This document shows positions 7,002 through 15,290 of a stretch of DNA of 64,000 bases, piece after piece. The stretch's first letter is position 1, and the number at the start of each line of letters is the position of its first letter. The position numbers and the translations under genes were made by a program. The DNA is from Micromonospora sp. NBC_01699. Lineage in GTDB: Bacteria > Actinomycetota > Actinomycetes > Mycobacteriales > Micromonosporaceae. The notes below the pieces were generated by a model. It saw nothing but the letters and a program-made list of their open reading frames with translations. It had not been told where the DNA came from and searched no databases. The stretch spans positions 1,736,001 to 1,800,000 of the forward strand of contig NZ_CP109199.1 in assembly GCF_036250065.1 (NCBI RefSeq), written 5' to 3'.

Positions 7002-7358
7002 ATGGAGAACGAACGCCGCCCGATCGCCCGGCACTATACGTCCGCGCCGCTGGATCACTTCGTGAATGAACCACAGCGACACGGATCACCCCGCCCCGGA
7101 CACGGCACCGTGTATGTAAAAGCTGAGGGCGGTGCCCCGCCTTATCCCGCCATAACCTATGCAGCTAGTTGGATCGACCAATACGACCGGCCGAACGAAC
7201 GGGACGAGTCGTTTGGGGCCGAAGATTTCGACGGCACCCGCGCGGAGGTCTTAGCTTGGGCACGATCCCGACCGGCGGCACAGCACCTACTTGCAGGCGA
7301 ACATGAGTGGGAGCCTCTGCCTGACGACGACAATGATGTACGGCTCCGAGGCGAGTAG
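7002..7358 (+). CDS. Hypothetical protein
   Basis: 118 residues with ATG at 7002 after a weak GGGTGAG. The composition is normal for a soluble cytoplasmic protein: an N-terminal ARHYTSAPLDHF, a central ITYAASWIDQYDRP, then GTRAEVLAWARSRPAAQHL and an acidic tail (EWEPLPDDDNDV). No family was recognised. It stands alone between two transcription units. Confidence 0.6.
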   Translation: MENERRPIARHYTSAPLDHFVNEPQRHGSPRPGHGTVYVKAEGGAPPYPAITYAASWIDQYDRPNERDESFGAEDFDGTRAEVLAWARSRPAAQHLLAGEHEWEPLPDDDNDVRLRGE

Positions 7359-7508
7359 CCCGCACCAGAAGGGCCCCGCACGGAGTTGCAGGACTGCCCC
7401 GCTCCGACGCCGTGCGCTTCACCGGTACCGATCGGCCCCGGGCCGGTCGGGTGCGGCCGTACCGTCAAATGGGTTGAGCCGGTGCCGGTGGCCGGTTGGG
7501 ATGGGGTC

Positions 7509-8699
7509 ATGAAGATCCGCCGATTGGCCAACGAGGAACGTCCCACCACGAGCTGGCGCTTGCAGTCGTACGCGTTCGAGCCGTCGCCGACGCAGCCGGA
7601 CGAGGTGGCGAGGTTCCACGACTTCCTGCCCTACCTCGCGGACAGCATCACCCTGGTCGTGCAGGACGGTGACGAAACACTGGCGGCGGTCAGCGCGATC
7701 CCGATGCGGCAGAACGTCCGGGGTGTGGTCCACCCGATGGCCGGCATCTCCGGGGTGGCCAGCCATCCGCTGGCCCGTCGCCAGGGCCACGTCCGTACGC
7801 TGCTCACCCAGCTTCTCGGCGAACTGCGCGACGAGGGGTACGCGGTCAGCTCGCTCTACCCGTTCCGCCCCTCCTTCTACGCCAGGTTCGGCTACGCCGC
7901 GCTGCCGCAGCCGCGTACGGTCAGTTTCTCCCCGGCCGACCTCGGCGAGTGGCTGCGCGCCGACCTGCCCGGTGAGCTGCGCCTGCAACGGATCCGGGAC
8001 GGGTACGACACCTATCGTGGTTTCACCGAGCGGCTGGTGGCGTCCCGGCACGGGTTCTGTGTGCTGCCCGACAGTCGGGCCGTCCACCTTCGCGACGACG
8101 ACAAACGCTGGCTGGTCAGCGCCTCGCACGAGGGTGAGGTGATCGGGGCGGTCACGTACCGGATCGACGATCACGGCGGCACCCTGCGGGCCGACGACCT
8201 GCTCACCGTCGGTCCGCTCGGCCGGGCACTGCTGTTGCAGTTCTTCGCCCGCCACGTCGACCAGGTGGCCCGGATCAGCGCGATCGTCGCGGCCGACGAG
8301 ACCCCGGAACTCTGGGCCGCCGACCTCGCCACCCACACCGAGAGTACGGTCGCCTTCCCCGGCGCGGTGGCACCGATGGCCCGACTGCTCACCCTGGACG
8401 GCCTGCACGGCCTCCCGACCGGCCCCGGCCGGGTACGCGTCGAGATCGTCGATGACCCACTCCTCGCCGGCTCCTACCTGCTCGACGGCACCGACGGCCA
8501 ACTGACGGTCAGCCGGGCCGACGCCCCGGCGCTACCCGCCGCCACCCTGACCGCCGCCGGCATCTCCGCCCTGGTCTACGGCGTCGCCGACCCCGACGAC
8601 CTCCCACTACGTGGCTTCGGCACCGTCCCACCCTCCGCCGCCACCCAACTCCGCTCCCTCTTCCCCCGCACCACCCCCCACCTCTCCACCACCTTCTAA
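7509..8699 (+). CDS. Eis-like GNAT N-acetyltransferase
   Basis: 396 residues, the usual length of the Eis family, which has two GNAT domains followed by a sterol-carrier-like domain. The acetyl-CoA site is in the first domain: ISGVASHPLARRQGHVRTLL, with the family Arg/Gln-x-x-Gly, then SSLYPFRPSFYARFGY. The C-terminal part (VEIVDDPLLAGSY, then LTVSRADAPALPA) fits the SCP2-like domain. Eis proteins acetylate aminoglycosides or other amines; the substrate here is unknown. The ATG at 7509 follows GGGATGGGG. The gene is a single unit closed by a 23-bp hairpin. Confidence 0.85.
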   Translation: MKIRRLANEERPTTSWRLQSYAFEPSPTQPDEVARFHDFLPYLADSITLVVQDGDETLAAVSAIPMRQNVRGVVHPMAGISGVASHPLARRQGHVRTLLTQLLGELRDEGYAVSSLYPFRPSFYARFGYAALPQPRTVSFSPADLGEWLRADLPGELRLQRIRDGYDTYRGFTERLVASRHGFCVLPDSRAVHLRDDDKRWLVSASHEGEVIGAVTYRIDDHGGTLRADDLLTVGPLGRALLLQFFARHVDQVARISAIVAADETPELWAADLATHTESTVAFPGAVAPMARLLTLDGLHGLPTGPGRVRVEIVDDPLLAGSYLLDGTDGQLTVSRADAPALPAATLTAAGISALVYGVADPDDLPLRGFGTVPPSAATQLRSLFPRTTPHLSTTF

Positions 8700-8725
8700 C
8701 CCCCCACCCCTCAAGATCCGCACTC

Positions 8726-8777
8726 ATGTAGAGAAAGAGTGGTTATCCGGGGCGGGATAACCACTCTTTCTCTACAT
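8726..8777. terminator. Long perfect hairpin between convergent genes
   Basis: 23-bp perfect stem (arms 8726-8748 and 8755-8777) with a 6-base loop; each arm contains GAGAAAGAGTGG or its complement. It is AT-richer than its surroundings. It lies between the convergent Eis-like and ElaA-like genes and can terminate both, but it is longer than most terminators here and may be a dispersed palindromic element. Confidence 0.75.
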
Positions 8778-8824
8778 CAGTCGCCGCCAACCGCCAACCG
8801 GCGGGCGGCGGGGCGGGGAGGGGG

Positions 8825-9274
8825 TTAGGCGGGGGTGCGGCGCATGGGGAGGTGGGGGATGCCGTCTTCCAGGTACTCGGGGCCGGTGGGGGTGAAGCCG
8901 TAGCGGGCGTAGAAGGCGGCTAGGTGTGCCTGCGCTTCCAGGACGCTGGTGCGGTTGCCGATGATGGTGAGCGCCTCGGCCATGAGTCGGCCGGCGTGGC
9001 CGTCGCCGCGCGCGTGCCGGGCCACCACCACCCGGCCGATCCGTTCCACGCCGTCCGGGTCGGCCAGAATGCGCAGGTACGCCACCGGCCCGCCGTCCTG
9101 CTCCAACCACAGGTGGCGGGTGCCGGGCTCGACGTCCCGCCCGTCCAGCTCGGGGTAGGCGCACTCCTGCTCGACCACGAACACGTCGACTCGCAGCCGG
9201 AGCAGGTCGTACAACGTACGGGCGTCGAGGTCGGCGAACGGGGCGAGGTGGAGGGTGATCTGCTGCGGCGGCAT
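8825..9274 (-). CDS. ElaA-family GNAT acetyltransferase
   Basis: 149 residues, close to the E. coli ElaA length. Signature blocks include LYDLLRLRVDVFVVEQ, AYPELDGRDVEPGTRHLW and the acetyl-CoA loop VVVARHARGDGHAGRLM, then AFYARYGFTPTGPEY. The family is predicted to N-acetylate small amines or peptides; the substrate is not known. It is a single gene facing the Eis-like gene. Confidence 0.88.
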   Translation of the reverse strand: MPPQQITLHLAPFADLDARTLYDLLRLRVDVFVVEQECAYPELDGRDVEPGTRHLWLEQDGGPVAYLRILADPDGVERIGRVVVARHARGDGHAGRLMAEALTIIGNRTSVLEAQAHLAAFYARYGFTPTGPEYLEDGIPHLPMRRTPA

Positions 9275-9347
9275 CCCTTGATCGTATGCGGGACGGCGGT
9301 GCGGCCCTCCGCCCTGGGGCCCGTACCGGTGCGAGTGCGGGCGCGGG

Positions 9348-9608
9348 TCAGGCTGGGCGGGCGCCGACGGTGTCCTTGATGGCGGCGCCCCGGTCGCCCT
9401 CGACCGCGCGGGCGCAGTGGGCGCAGCAGAAGAACCGGCCGGAGACCTCCACCCCGTGTCCGACGATCCGGACCCGGCAGTGCTCGCAGATCGGCGCGAG
9501 GCTCTGGATCGCGCACTCGAACGAGTCGAAGGTGTGCGAGTCGCCGCTCACCGTCCGTACCTCGAACGCGAGCCAGTAGTCGTTGCCGCAGACTTCGCAG
9601 GTTCCCAT
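9348..9608 (-). CDS. Small zinc-ribbon protein
   Basis: 86 residues with eight cysteines, seven of them in pairs or clusters: CEVC near the N-terminus, FECAI, CEHCRVRIVGHGVEV and FFCCAHCAR. The spacing fits two zinc knuckles. Similar small proteins are widespread in actinobacteria without an assigned role. It may mediate protein or nucleic-acid contacts. It begins with ATG at 9608 after a GGGGGTTTGTC stretch. Confidence 0.75.
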   Translation of the reverse strand: MGTCEVCGNDYWLAFEVRTVSGDSHTFDSFECAIQSLAPICEHCRVRIVGHGVEVSGRFFCCAHCARAVEGDRGAAIKDTVGARPA

Positions 9609-9766
9609 GACAAACCCCCCGTTTCAGACAGTGGATCCAGCTTGACCGGCCGACCGGGCGAAGGCGGCCGAAACCGATAAAACGCTCACCGCGACCGGCT
9701 CCCCGGCTGGCCCGTTGAACCGGGCAGCAGGTGTCGGATGCGGTGGCCGGAGGGCTGGAGGTCGAA

Positions 9767-10042
9767 ATGATCAAACGGAGTCGACTGTTCGGGAACCAGA
9801 CCCGAGTGACCTTCTCGCTGCCGAAGGACGCGCCCACCGGCGCGGTGAGCGTGGTCGGTTGCTTCAACGGGTGGGAGCCCGGCCGGCACGAGCTGGTCGC
9901 GCGTCGGGACGGCCGCCGTACGGTGACGGTCCGGCTCGGTCCCGGCGAATACCGCTTCCGCTACCTCGCCACCGGTGGGGTCTGGCTCGACGACGACCAG
10001 GCCGACCAGGTCGACCAGCAGGGCGGCCGGCTACTGCTCTGA
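9767..10042 (+). CDS. CBM48/AMPK-type glycogen-binding domain protein
   Basis: 91 residues, ATG at 9767 with GGAGG seven bases upstream. The whole protein is one early-set beta-sandwich: TRVTFSLPKDAPTGAVSVVG, CFNGWEPGRHEL, then GEYRFRYLATGGVWLDD. This is the pattern of isoamylase N-terminal and AMPK-beta carbohydrate-binding domains. As a free-standing domain it may bind glycogen or another alpha-glucan, or regulate a partner. No glycan-metabolism gene is adjacent. Confidence 0.85.
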   Translation: MIKRSRLFGNQTRVTFSLPKDAPTGAVSVVGCFNGWEPGRHELVARRDGRRTVTVRLGPGEYRFRYLATGGVWLDDDQADQVDQQGGRLLL

Positions 10043-10076
10043 GCGGGCCATTCGACGCGGCGGCTCCCCGGGTTTC

Positions 10077-10104
10077 CGGACGGCCGTCGGGCGACGGCCG
10101 TCCG
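10077..10104. terminator. Hairpin terminator between convergent genes
   Basis: Perfect 12-bp stem CGGACGGCCGTC (10077-10088) against 10093-10104 with a GGGC loop, between the convergent CBM48-like gene and msrB. Confidence 0.75.
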
Positions 10105-10120
10105 CCGTGGTGCGGGTGGG

Positions 10121-10534
10121 TCAGTGTACGTCGTTCGGATCGAGGCGCATCGACACGGAGTTGATGCAGTACCGGGCGTCGGCCGGGGTGAAGCCCTCGC
10201 CGTCGAACCGGTGACCCAGGTGGGAGTCGCAGTTGGCGCAGCGCACCTCGACCCGGACCATGCCCATCGAGCGGTCCTCGATGTAGCGGATCGCGCCCGG
10301 CAGGGCCTGGTCGAAGCTCGGCCAGCCGCAGTGCGAGTCGAACTTGGTGTCACTGGTGAAGAGTTCCGCGTCGCAGGCGCGGCAGCGATATGTCCCCGGA
10401 GTCTTGGTTTCGACGTATTCGCCGGTCCAGGCCCGCTCGGTGCCGGCCTGGCGCAGCACCCGGAACTCCTCGGGCGACAGGCGGACCCGCCACTCGTCGT
10501 CCGTACGGGGAAGCTCCTTCTTGTCAAGAGTCAT
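10121..10534 (-). CDS. msrB: Peptide methionine-R-sulfoxide reductase MsrB
   Basis: 137 residues, a standard single-domain MsrB. Zinc ligands are the two pairs CRAC (51-54) and CANC (99-102). The catalytic cysteine is in RYCINSVS (Cys123). SHCGWPSFDQAL and GHRFDGEGF are strongly conserved substrate-site blocks. The enzyme reduces the R-epimer of methionine sulfoxide in oxidised proteins, using thioredoxin. It appears to be a single-gene unit in the cytoplasm. Confidence 0.96.
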   Translation of the reverse strand: MTLDKKELPRTDDEWRVRLSPEEFRVLRQAGTERAWTGEYVETKTPGTYRCRACDAELFTSDTKFDSHCGWPSFDQALPGAIRYIEDRSMGMVRVEVRCANCDSHLGHRFDGEGFTPADARYCINSVSMRLDPNDVH

Positions 10535-10600
10535 ACCCCAACGGTACGGCGGCCGGGGGGTGGATGATTACCAACCGTCCCCGACGGTCGTTGACAGGGC

Positions 10601-11191
10601 ATGCGGACGGCCACCAGGCCGGGCGGGGACCGGGACGGCAGGCATCAGCTCGCGGTGCTGGCCAGCTTCCGGCCGACCTGGCGTCAGGTGATCGTCAGCG
10701 GGCTCTGGACCGGTTTCGTCGGCGCCGTCGCGTTGACCGGGGCGGCGCTGACCGGGCCGACCCTGCTGGCCGTACTGGTGGGCGGGACCTGGCAGTTGCG
10801 CGCCCCGCCGCACTCCACCTGGCTGGCCCTGCTGGTGCCGGTGCCGCTCGGCCTGATCTACGGCTTGGCCGTCCGGCGCCGGATCGGCGCCCGCCTGGAC
10901 GAACTGGGCGTACGCAGTGTGCCGCTCGGGCTGGACGGCTTCGCGCCCTGGCGGCTGGTGGTCGACATCCGGGCGGAACGCCGCCGCGGACGCACCCTGG
11001 TCGCCGTCTACCTGCACAACGGCGCCACCCTGCGGCTGCGCGCACCCTACGACGGGGTGCTCGGCCGGGACCCGAGGTTCGAGCGCAAACTCTTCCTGAT
11101 CTGCAACGTCTGGGCGACCCACCGGGACTGGCGGGTGCCGGGCGGCACCGCCGGACCGGCGGCGCGCCACGCGGCCCCCGACGGGGGCTGA
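10601..11191 (+). CDS. Two-helix membrane protein of unknown function
   Basis: 196 residues. After a polar N-terminus there are two hydrophobic segments, about residues 30-62 (GLWTGFVGAVALTGAALTG) and 74-90 (WLALLVPVPLGLIYGLAV). A cytoplasmic domain follows with WRLVVDIRAERRRGRTL and AVYLHNGATLRLRAPYDG, ending in an Ala/Gly-rich tail. No family was recognised. It lies just upstream of the LigD-type polymerase gene with about 90 bases between them. Confidence 0.7.
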   Translation: MRTATRPGGDRDGRHQLAVLASFRPTWRQVIVSGLWTGFVGAVALTGAALTGPTLLAVLVGGTWQLRAPPHSTWLALLVPVPLGLIYGLAVRRRIGARLDELGVRSVPLGLDGFAPWRLVVDIRAERRRGRTLVAVYLHNGATLRLRAPYDGVLGRDPRFERKLFLICNVWATHRDWRVPGGTAGPAARHAAPDGG

Positions 11192-11282
11192 ACCACCACC
11201 CGGCACGCCCACGGGGCGAAGTATCGGGCGGGACCGGCCCGCCGGGGCCGTGCCGGGCATCCGGTTGACATATGGTCGCGGC

Positions 11283-12320
11283 ATGGTTGGCAGCGCGAAG
11301 GCAGCGGCCGTCGAGGTCGCGGTGGCGGGACATCAGGTACGGCTGAGCAGCCCGGACCGCGTCATCTTCCCCAGTCGTGGCTACACGAAGAAGGACGTCT
11401 TCGACTACTACCTCGCCGTCGGCGACGGGATCATGCAGGCGTTGCGCTCGCGCCCCACCACCCTGCAACGCTTCCCCGACGGCATCGAGGGGGAGATGTT
11501 CTTCCAGAAGCGGGTGCCGGCCCGGGGCGTGCCGCCGTGGGTGCAGACCGCACAGATCAAGTTCCCGAGCGGTCGTACCGCCGACGAGCTCTGCCCGGCG
11601 GACCTGGCCCATGTCGCGTGGGCCGCGCAGATGGGCACCGTGGTCTTCCACCCGTGGCCGGTCCGGGCCGCCGACGTCGACCGCCCGGACGAGTTGCGGA
11701 TCGACCTCGACCCCCAGCCGGGCACCGACTTCGGCGACGCGGTGACGGTGGCCGGCGAGGTCCGGGCACTGCTCGACGAACTGGGCGCGACCGGCTGGCC
11801 GAAGACCTCCGGCGGTCGTGGCGTGCACGTCTACCTGCGGATCGAGCCCCGCTGGACCTTCACCGAGGTACGCCGGGCGGTGATCGCGTTCGCCCGCGAG
11901 ATCGAGCGGCGCCGGCCCGACCTGGCCACCACTGCCTGGTGGAAGGAACAGCGCGGCGAGAAGGTCTTCCTGGACTACAACCAGATGGCCCGCGACCGGA
12001 CCATCGCCTGCGCGTACTCGTTGCGGGCCAACGCCCGCGCCACTGTCTCCACCCCGGTCACCTGGGACGAGCTGCCCGACGTCGAGCCGGACGACTTCGA
12101 CCTGCGTACGGTGCCGGAGCGGGTGGCGAAGATCGGCGATCCGCACGCCGGGATGGACGAGGCGGCGTGGGACATCACCCCGCTGCTGGAGTGGGCCGAC
12201 CGGGACGACCGGGGCGGCTCGGGGGACCTGCCGTACCCGCCGGACCACCCGAAGATGCCGGGCGAGCCGAAGCGGGTCCAGCCCAGCCGGGCCCGACAGG
12301 ACGACACGAAAACCGAATAA
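11283..12320 (+). CDS. ligD: LigD-type DNA polymerase/primase domain protein
   Basis: 345 residues forming one archaeo-eukaryotic primase (PolDom) domain as in bacterial LigD. Markers include SSPDRVIFPSRGYTKKDVF at the start, FFQKRVPARGVPPWV, the metal-binding DLD in ELRIDLDPQPG (141-143) and KTSGGRGVHVYLRI. PolDom extends or fills DNA ends, with a preference for ribonucleotides, during Ku-dependent end joining. The ligase and phosphoesterase parts of full LigD are absent; an ATP-dependent ligase is encoded separately at 17084-18151. No ku gene is in the window. The start at 11283 was chosen over 11250 by protein similarity; no strong ribosome site helps. Confidence 0.9.
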   Translation: MVGSAKAAAVEVAVAGHQVRLSSPDRVIFPSRGYTKKDVFDYYLAVGDGIMQALRSRPTTLQRFPDGIEGEMFFQKRVPARGVPPWVQTAQIKFPSGRTADELCPADLAHVAWAAQMGTVVFHPWPVRAADVDRPDELRIDLDPQPGTDFGDAVTVAGEVRALLDELGATGWPKTSGGRGVHVYLRIEPRWTFTEVRRAVIAFAREIERRRPDLATTAWWKEQRGEKVFLDYNQMARDRTIACAYSLRANARATVSTPVTWDELPDVEPDDFDLRTVPERVAKIGDPHAGMDEAAWDITPLLEWADRDDRGGSGDLPYPPDHPKMPGEPKRVQPSRARQDDTKTE

Positions 12321-12714
12321 CGATGTATCGCTCGACCGGTTGCGGCTCGGCGTGATCGCCAAATGTGCCATTCTCTCCGCCGAGACGAAACCCCAGGTCA
12401 GGGCACTCGTTGCTTGAGGTAACGGCGTTGTCGGCAGGTGATCTGGACGTACTGACGTCCCCTGACCGGCGCGCACCGGGACCGGAAACCGGTGTGCTGT
12501 ACCCGTCGGATCGCCGGCCGGGCAACGCTGCCCGGTGACGGCCGGAGCAAGGTGGACCGGCCGGTAAGTCCTCGCCAGGTCGAGGAAATCATCGAACAGC
12601 AGACCACTGACCGGCCAGGTCGACCTCTCGGGCACCGCGTTCCTCGCCGCCGCCGGCGGTACGCCCCACCCTGCCCGCGAACCGGTCGGTACGTGTTCGG
12701 GAAGCGGTGCCTAC
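12321..12714. other. Intergenic stretch with no supported gene
   Basis: 394 bases between the LigD-type gene and the peptidase-like gene. A 69-codon leftward frame (12398-12607) reads as low-complexity basic protein with no ribosome site and was not accepted. No convincing promoter or strong hairpin was seen. GGGAAG about ten bases before 12715 is the only likely translation signal. Confidence 0.4.
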
Positions 12715-13527
12715 ATGGCCACGCAGGCAGAATTCAACGCCGATCCCTGGGTACGCCGCGAGATCGTCACCGCCGAGCTGAACTGGCTCGGGGACGAACT
12801 GTGCCGGCGTACCGGTCGCCCCCGTGGCGCGGCCGGGACCAAGGGCGACTACCAGCACCTCCGGGGGGCGCACCGGTCGCAGGAGTTCGTCGAGAAGAGC
12901 CCACTGTGTACCAGCCGTACCTACACCAAACAGACCGGACTGACCGCCGACCAACCACGACACATCGCCGGCTTCGACTTCACCCCCGGCGCGACCGAAG
13001 CCATGATCGCCCAGTCCGGGCGGCTGCTCGGCGCGATGAAGGCCGGGCAGTTGGAAGAGGTCCGGGAGATCTACTGCAACGTCGACGGCGACAAGGTGGT
13101 GGACGGCTGGGACAACGTACGCAACGTCGCGGCCACCTCGGACAGTTCACACCTGTGGCACTGGCACCTGAGCCTCGACCGGCGCCACTGCGCCAACCGC
13201 CCACTGATGGAACGGATCCTCGCGATCGCACTCGGCGACACCGCGAACAAGGAAGAAGAGGAGGACACCGACATGATGACCCCGGCGCAGGACGGCGCGT
13301 TGTCAGTGACCTGGCAGGCCAGTGACGCGCTGCTCGACATGCAGGAGACCACCGACGGCGGCACCCGGGAGATGAAGTTCGTCCGGGAGTTCAACCAGCT
13401 CCGCCGGGACGTCACCACCCTGCTCAAGCTCCAGGCGGCCGAGGCGGCGAAGCCGACGCCGATCGACTACGAGAAGTTGGCGGACGCGTTGCTCCGCCGG
13501 GTCGCGAGCACGCCGCGCGTGTCCTGA
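12715..13527 (+). CDS. Phage-type peptidase-like protein (M15-like, tentative)
   Basis: 270 residues. The N-terminal two thirds has TAELNWLGDELCRRTG, KGDYQHLRGAHRSQEF, ARHIAGFDFTPGATEA in variant form and SSHLWHWHLSLDRRHC. The spaced His and Asp residues with a final HxH recall the zinc site of M15-type D,D-peptidases, often used as phage endolysins, but the usual SxHxxGxAxD is not exact. The C-terminus carries a charged helix and a linker that may bind a partner. Two small membrane-protein genes follow, giving a lysis-cassette look. Confident as a gene, tentative as an enzyme. Confidence 0.6.
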   Translation: MATQAEFNADPWVRREIVTAELNWLGDELCRRTGRPRGAAGTKGDYQHLRGAHRSQEFVEKSPLCTSRTYTKQTGLTADQPRHIAGFDFTPGATEAMIAQSGRLLGAMKAGQLEEVREIYCNVDGDKVVDGWDNVRNVAATSDSSHLWHWHLSLDRRHCANRPLMERILAIALGDTANKEEEEDTDMMTPAQDGALSVTWQASDALLDMQETTDGGTREMKFVREFNQLRRDVTTLLKLQAAEAAKPTPIDYEKLADALLRRVASTPRVS

Positions 13528-13799
13528 GCACCGCTCGCGGGGCAGCCGGATCCGCCCCGTGCGCCGACGGCCCGCCGTACCTGGTTGTGGCGGGTCGTCG
13601 GCGTCCACCGGGCGGCGGGTCAGGCCCGTTCCGACGCACCCGACCCGGCCCGCCGCCCACCCACCCGCGGTCACCTCCGATCTGGCCGCGACCGGTATGA
13701 GTGCCGTCGGTATGGCATCTGACCTGCTGAAATGCGACACCGGTGTGGACCGGTGGAGGCTCGTCGGCCGTGCTACCACTTAAGGCCAGGGGGAACACC

Positions 13800-13919
13800 A
13801 TGACGTTCATCGCCCACCGCGTAGGCGGGCACGATCCAGCCGGTCGCGCCGGTTCCGACCAGACCTCGACGGGCGGCCACTGCCCCGCCGCGGACGGGAG
13901 TTTGCCATGCGTCCCTTAA
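13800..13919 (+). CDS. 39-residue leader peptide overlapping the holin-like gene
   Basis: The short frame MTFIAHRVGGHDPAGRAG... ends at TAA 13917-13919. AGGGGGGAAC lies four bases before its ATG, one of the strongest ribosome sites in the window. The next gene's ATG (13907) is inside its last codons and has only a weaker site of its own, so ribosomes on this leader could couple or time translation of the membrane protein. The peptide itself may have no function. Confidence 0.5.
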   Translation: MTFIAHRVGGHDPAGRAGSDQTSTGGHCPAADGSLPCVP

Positions 13920-14368
13920 TGATCATCTCGGGGCGGCAGCCGTTCGAGGTGACCCTGCTGGTCGCGGCGGCCGTCTGCGGCACGGGCCTGATCCTCATCG
14001 ACACCCGGCCCCGGTCGGTGAGCGTCGCCATGCCGGTGGTCGTCCAGGCGATCTGGGAGATCGGGTTGATCGTCGGCGGCATGGTCGGCCTGCTCGGCAT
14101 TGGCTGGCGCGGCCAGCTCTCCACCGGGCTGGGCCTGGAACTCGGTGCCGTCGTCATGCTCGGCACCACCACCGGGATGTACGCCATCGCCGTGTTCGCC
14201 ATCAGCGGCCGAGCCGGCCTGGCCGCCGGCACCTTCATCGCCGCCGTCTCGGCCGCGTCGTACTGGCGCGGTGGCCAGATCATCCGTGACCTGCGCCGGC
14301 TGCTGCGGGCCAGTAGCACCTACACCTTTGTCGACGTCCCCCTGCTCATGGAGAGAGATTTACCGTGA
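13907..14368 (+). CDS. Holin-like multi-helix membrane protein (tentative)
   Basis: 153 residues with about four hydrophobic helices: VTLLVAAAVCGTGLILI, IWEIGLIVGGMVGLLGIG, LGAVVMLGTTTGMYAIAVF and AAGTFIAAVSAASYW, then a basic tail RDLRRLLRAS. Small size, dense hydrophobicity and position after a peptidase-like gene suggest a holin or phage-derived membrane protein, but no sequence signature proves it. It overlaps a strong-SD leader upstream and the following GTG downstream. Confidence 0.6.
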   Translation: MRPLMIISGRQPFEVTLLVAAAVCGTGLILIDTRPRSVSVAMPVVVQAIWEIGLIVGGMVGLLGIGWRGQLSTGLGLELGAVVMLGTTTGMYAIAVFAISGRAGLAAGTFIAAVSAASYWRGGQIIRDLRRLLRASSTYTFVDVPLLMERDLP

Positions 14369-14772
14369 TCACCGCCGCATCCGCCCCGGCCGGTCCTCCC
14401 TGGGTCCAGATCCTGCTTTCCGCGGTGGGACTGCTCGGGGGCACCGGTGGGGTGACCGCAATCGCCACTGTCGCGTTGCAGAGACGCAAGTTCCGGGCCG
14501 ACGCCGCCGATGTACTGACCGACACCGCGCTGACCCTGGTCGACCCGCTCAAGACCCGGGTGGCCGAGTTGGAGGCGGAGACCAAACGGGCCCGTCGACA
14601 GGCCGCGGACGCCAGCCGGGAGATTCGCGAACTGCGGGCCGAGGTCCAGGAGATGACCGACCTGATCCGCCGGTGGCAGCGCGCCATCTTCGCCAGCGAC
14701 GCGACAATCGAGCATCTCCGGGAGTACATCCTCGCCGCTGATTCCGGCGGTGGTCCCGGCTCCCGCCCCTGA
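14365..14772 (+). CDS. Membrane-anchored coiled-coil protein
   Basis: 135 residues from a GTG overlapping the preceding TGA. One N-terminal helix (WVQILLSAVGLLGGTGGVTA) is followed by a long heptad-like coiled coil, about residues 60-110 (TRVAELEAETKRARRQAADA, then IRELRAEVQEMTDLIRRW). This layout recurs in actinophage and prophage genes between lysin and tail modules. It probably forms oligomers at the membrane with the holin-like protein. Exact role unknown. Confidence 0.65.
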   Translation: MITAASAPAGPPWVQILLSAVGLLGGTGGVTAIATVALQRRKFRADAADVLTDTALTLVDPLKTRVAELEAETKRARRQAADASREIRELRAEVQEMTDLIRRWQRAIFASDATIEHLREYILAADSGGGPGSRP

Positions 14773-14826
14773 CCCGGACCGACCCCCTGACCCGGACCGC
14801 CTGCGGCGGTCGGTGGCGCACGCTTG

Positions 14827-15285
14827 CTACAGCGAGAGCTTCAGGCCCTCGTGGCTGGCCCGGAAACCCAGCCCGGCGTAGAAGCGGTGCGCCGCCGTAC
14901 GTCGTTTGTCGGTGGTCAACTGGACCAGCCCGCAGCCCCGCTCCCGGGCCTGCTCCACCGCCCACCCGACCAGCAGTCGGCCGACGCCGGTGCCGCGCCG
15001 GTCGGCACGTACCCGTACCCCCTCGATCTCGGCGCGCTCGGCACCGCCGCGGGTGAGCGACGGGATGAAGGTGAGCTGCAACGTGGCGACCACCTCGCCG
15101 CCCTGCTCAGCCACGACCAGCACGTTGCGCGGGTCGGCGTCGATCGCCTCGAACGCGGCCCAGTACGCGGCGTCGGTGTCCTCACCGACGATCTCGCGGG
15201 TGGCGCCGAGTTCGTCGTCGGCGAGCAAAGCCACGATCGCCGGTACGTCGGTCCGCCGGGCGGCCCGGAAACTGATCTCCGTCAC
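14827..15285 (-). CDS. GNAT N-acetyltransferase
   Basis: 152 residues from GTG 15285, five bases after the stop of the upstream peptidase gene, so probably co-transcribed. Typical GNAT order: FRAARRTDVPAIVALL at the start, VVATLQLTFIPSL, the acetyl-CoA loop VRADRRGTGVGRLL (Q/RxxGxG/A) and HRFYAGLGFRASHEG. Upstream sequence in the same frame belongs to the other gene's tail. Substrate unknown; such enzymes often acetylate small amines or protein N-termini. Confidence 0.88.
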   Translation of the reverse strand: MTEISFRAARRTDVPAIVALLADDELGATREIVGEDTDAAYWAAFEAIDADPRNVLVVAEQGGEVVATLQLTFIPSLTRGGAERAEIEGVRVRADRRGTGVGRLLVGWAVEQARERGCGLVQLTTDKRRTAAHRFYAGLGFRASHEGLKLSL

Positions 15286-15290
15286 GCCGG

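Noticed and set aside
11265-11283. TTGACA just before the LigD-type start
   Set aside because: It lies only 18 bases from the ATG, so a matching -10 would be inside the coding sequence; no suitable -10 was found.
12398-12607. 69-codon leftward frame
   Set aside because: Basic low-complexity product, no ribosome site, and no overlap or spacing that ties it to a neighbour.
10695-12635. 646-codon leftward frame
   Set aside because: Antisense to the LigD-type polymerase with its conserved DLD and K/R motifs; no ribosome site or domain.
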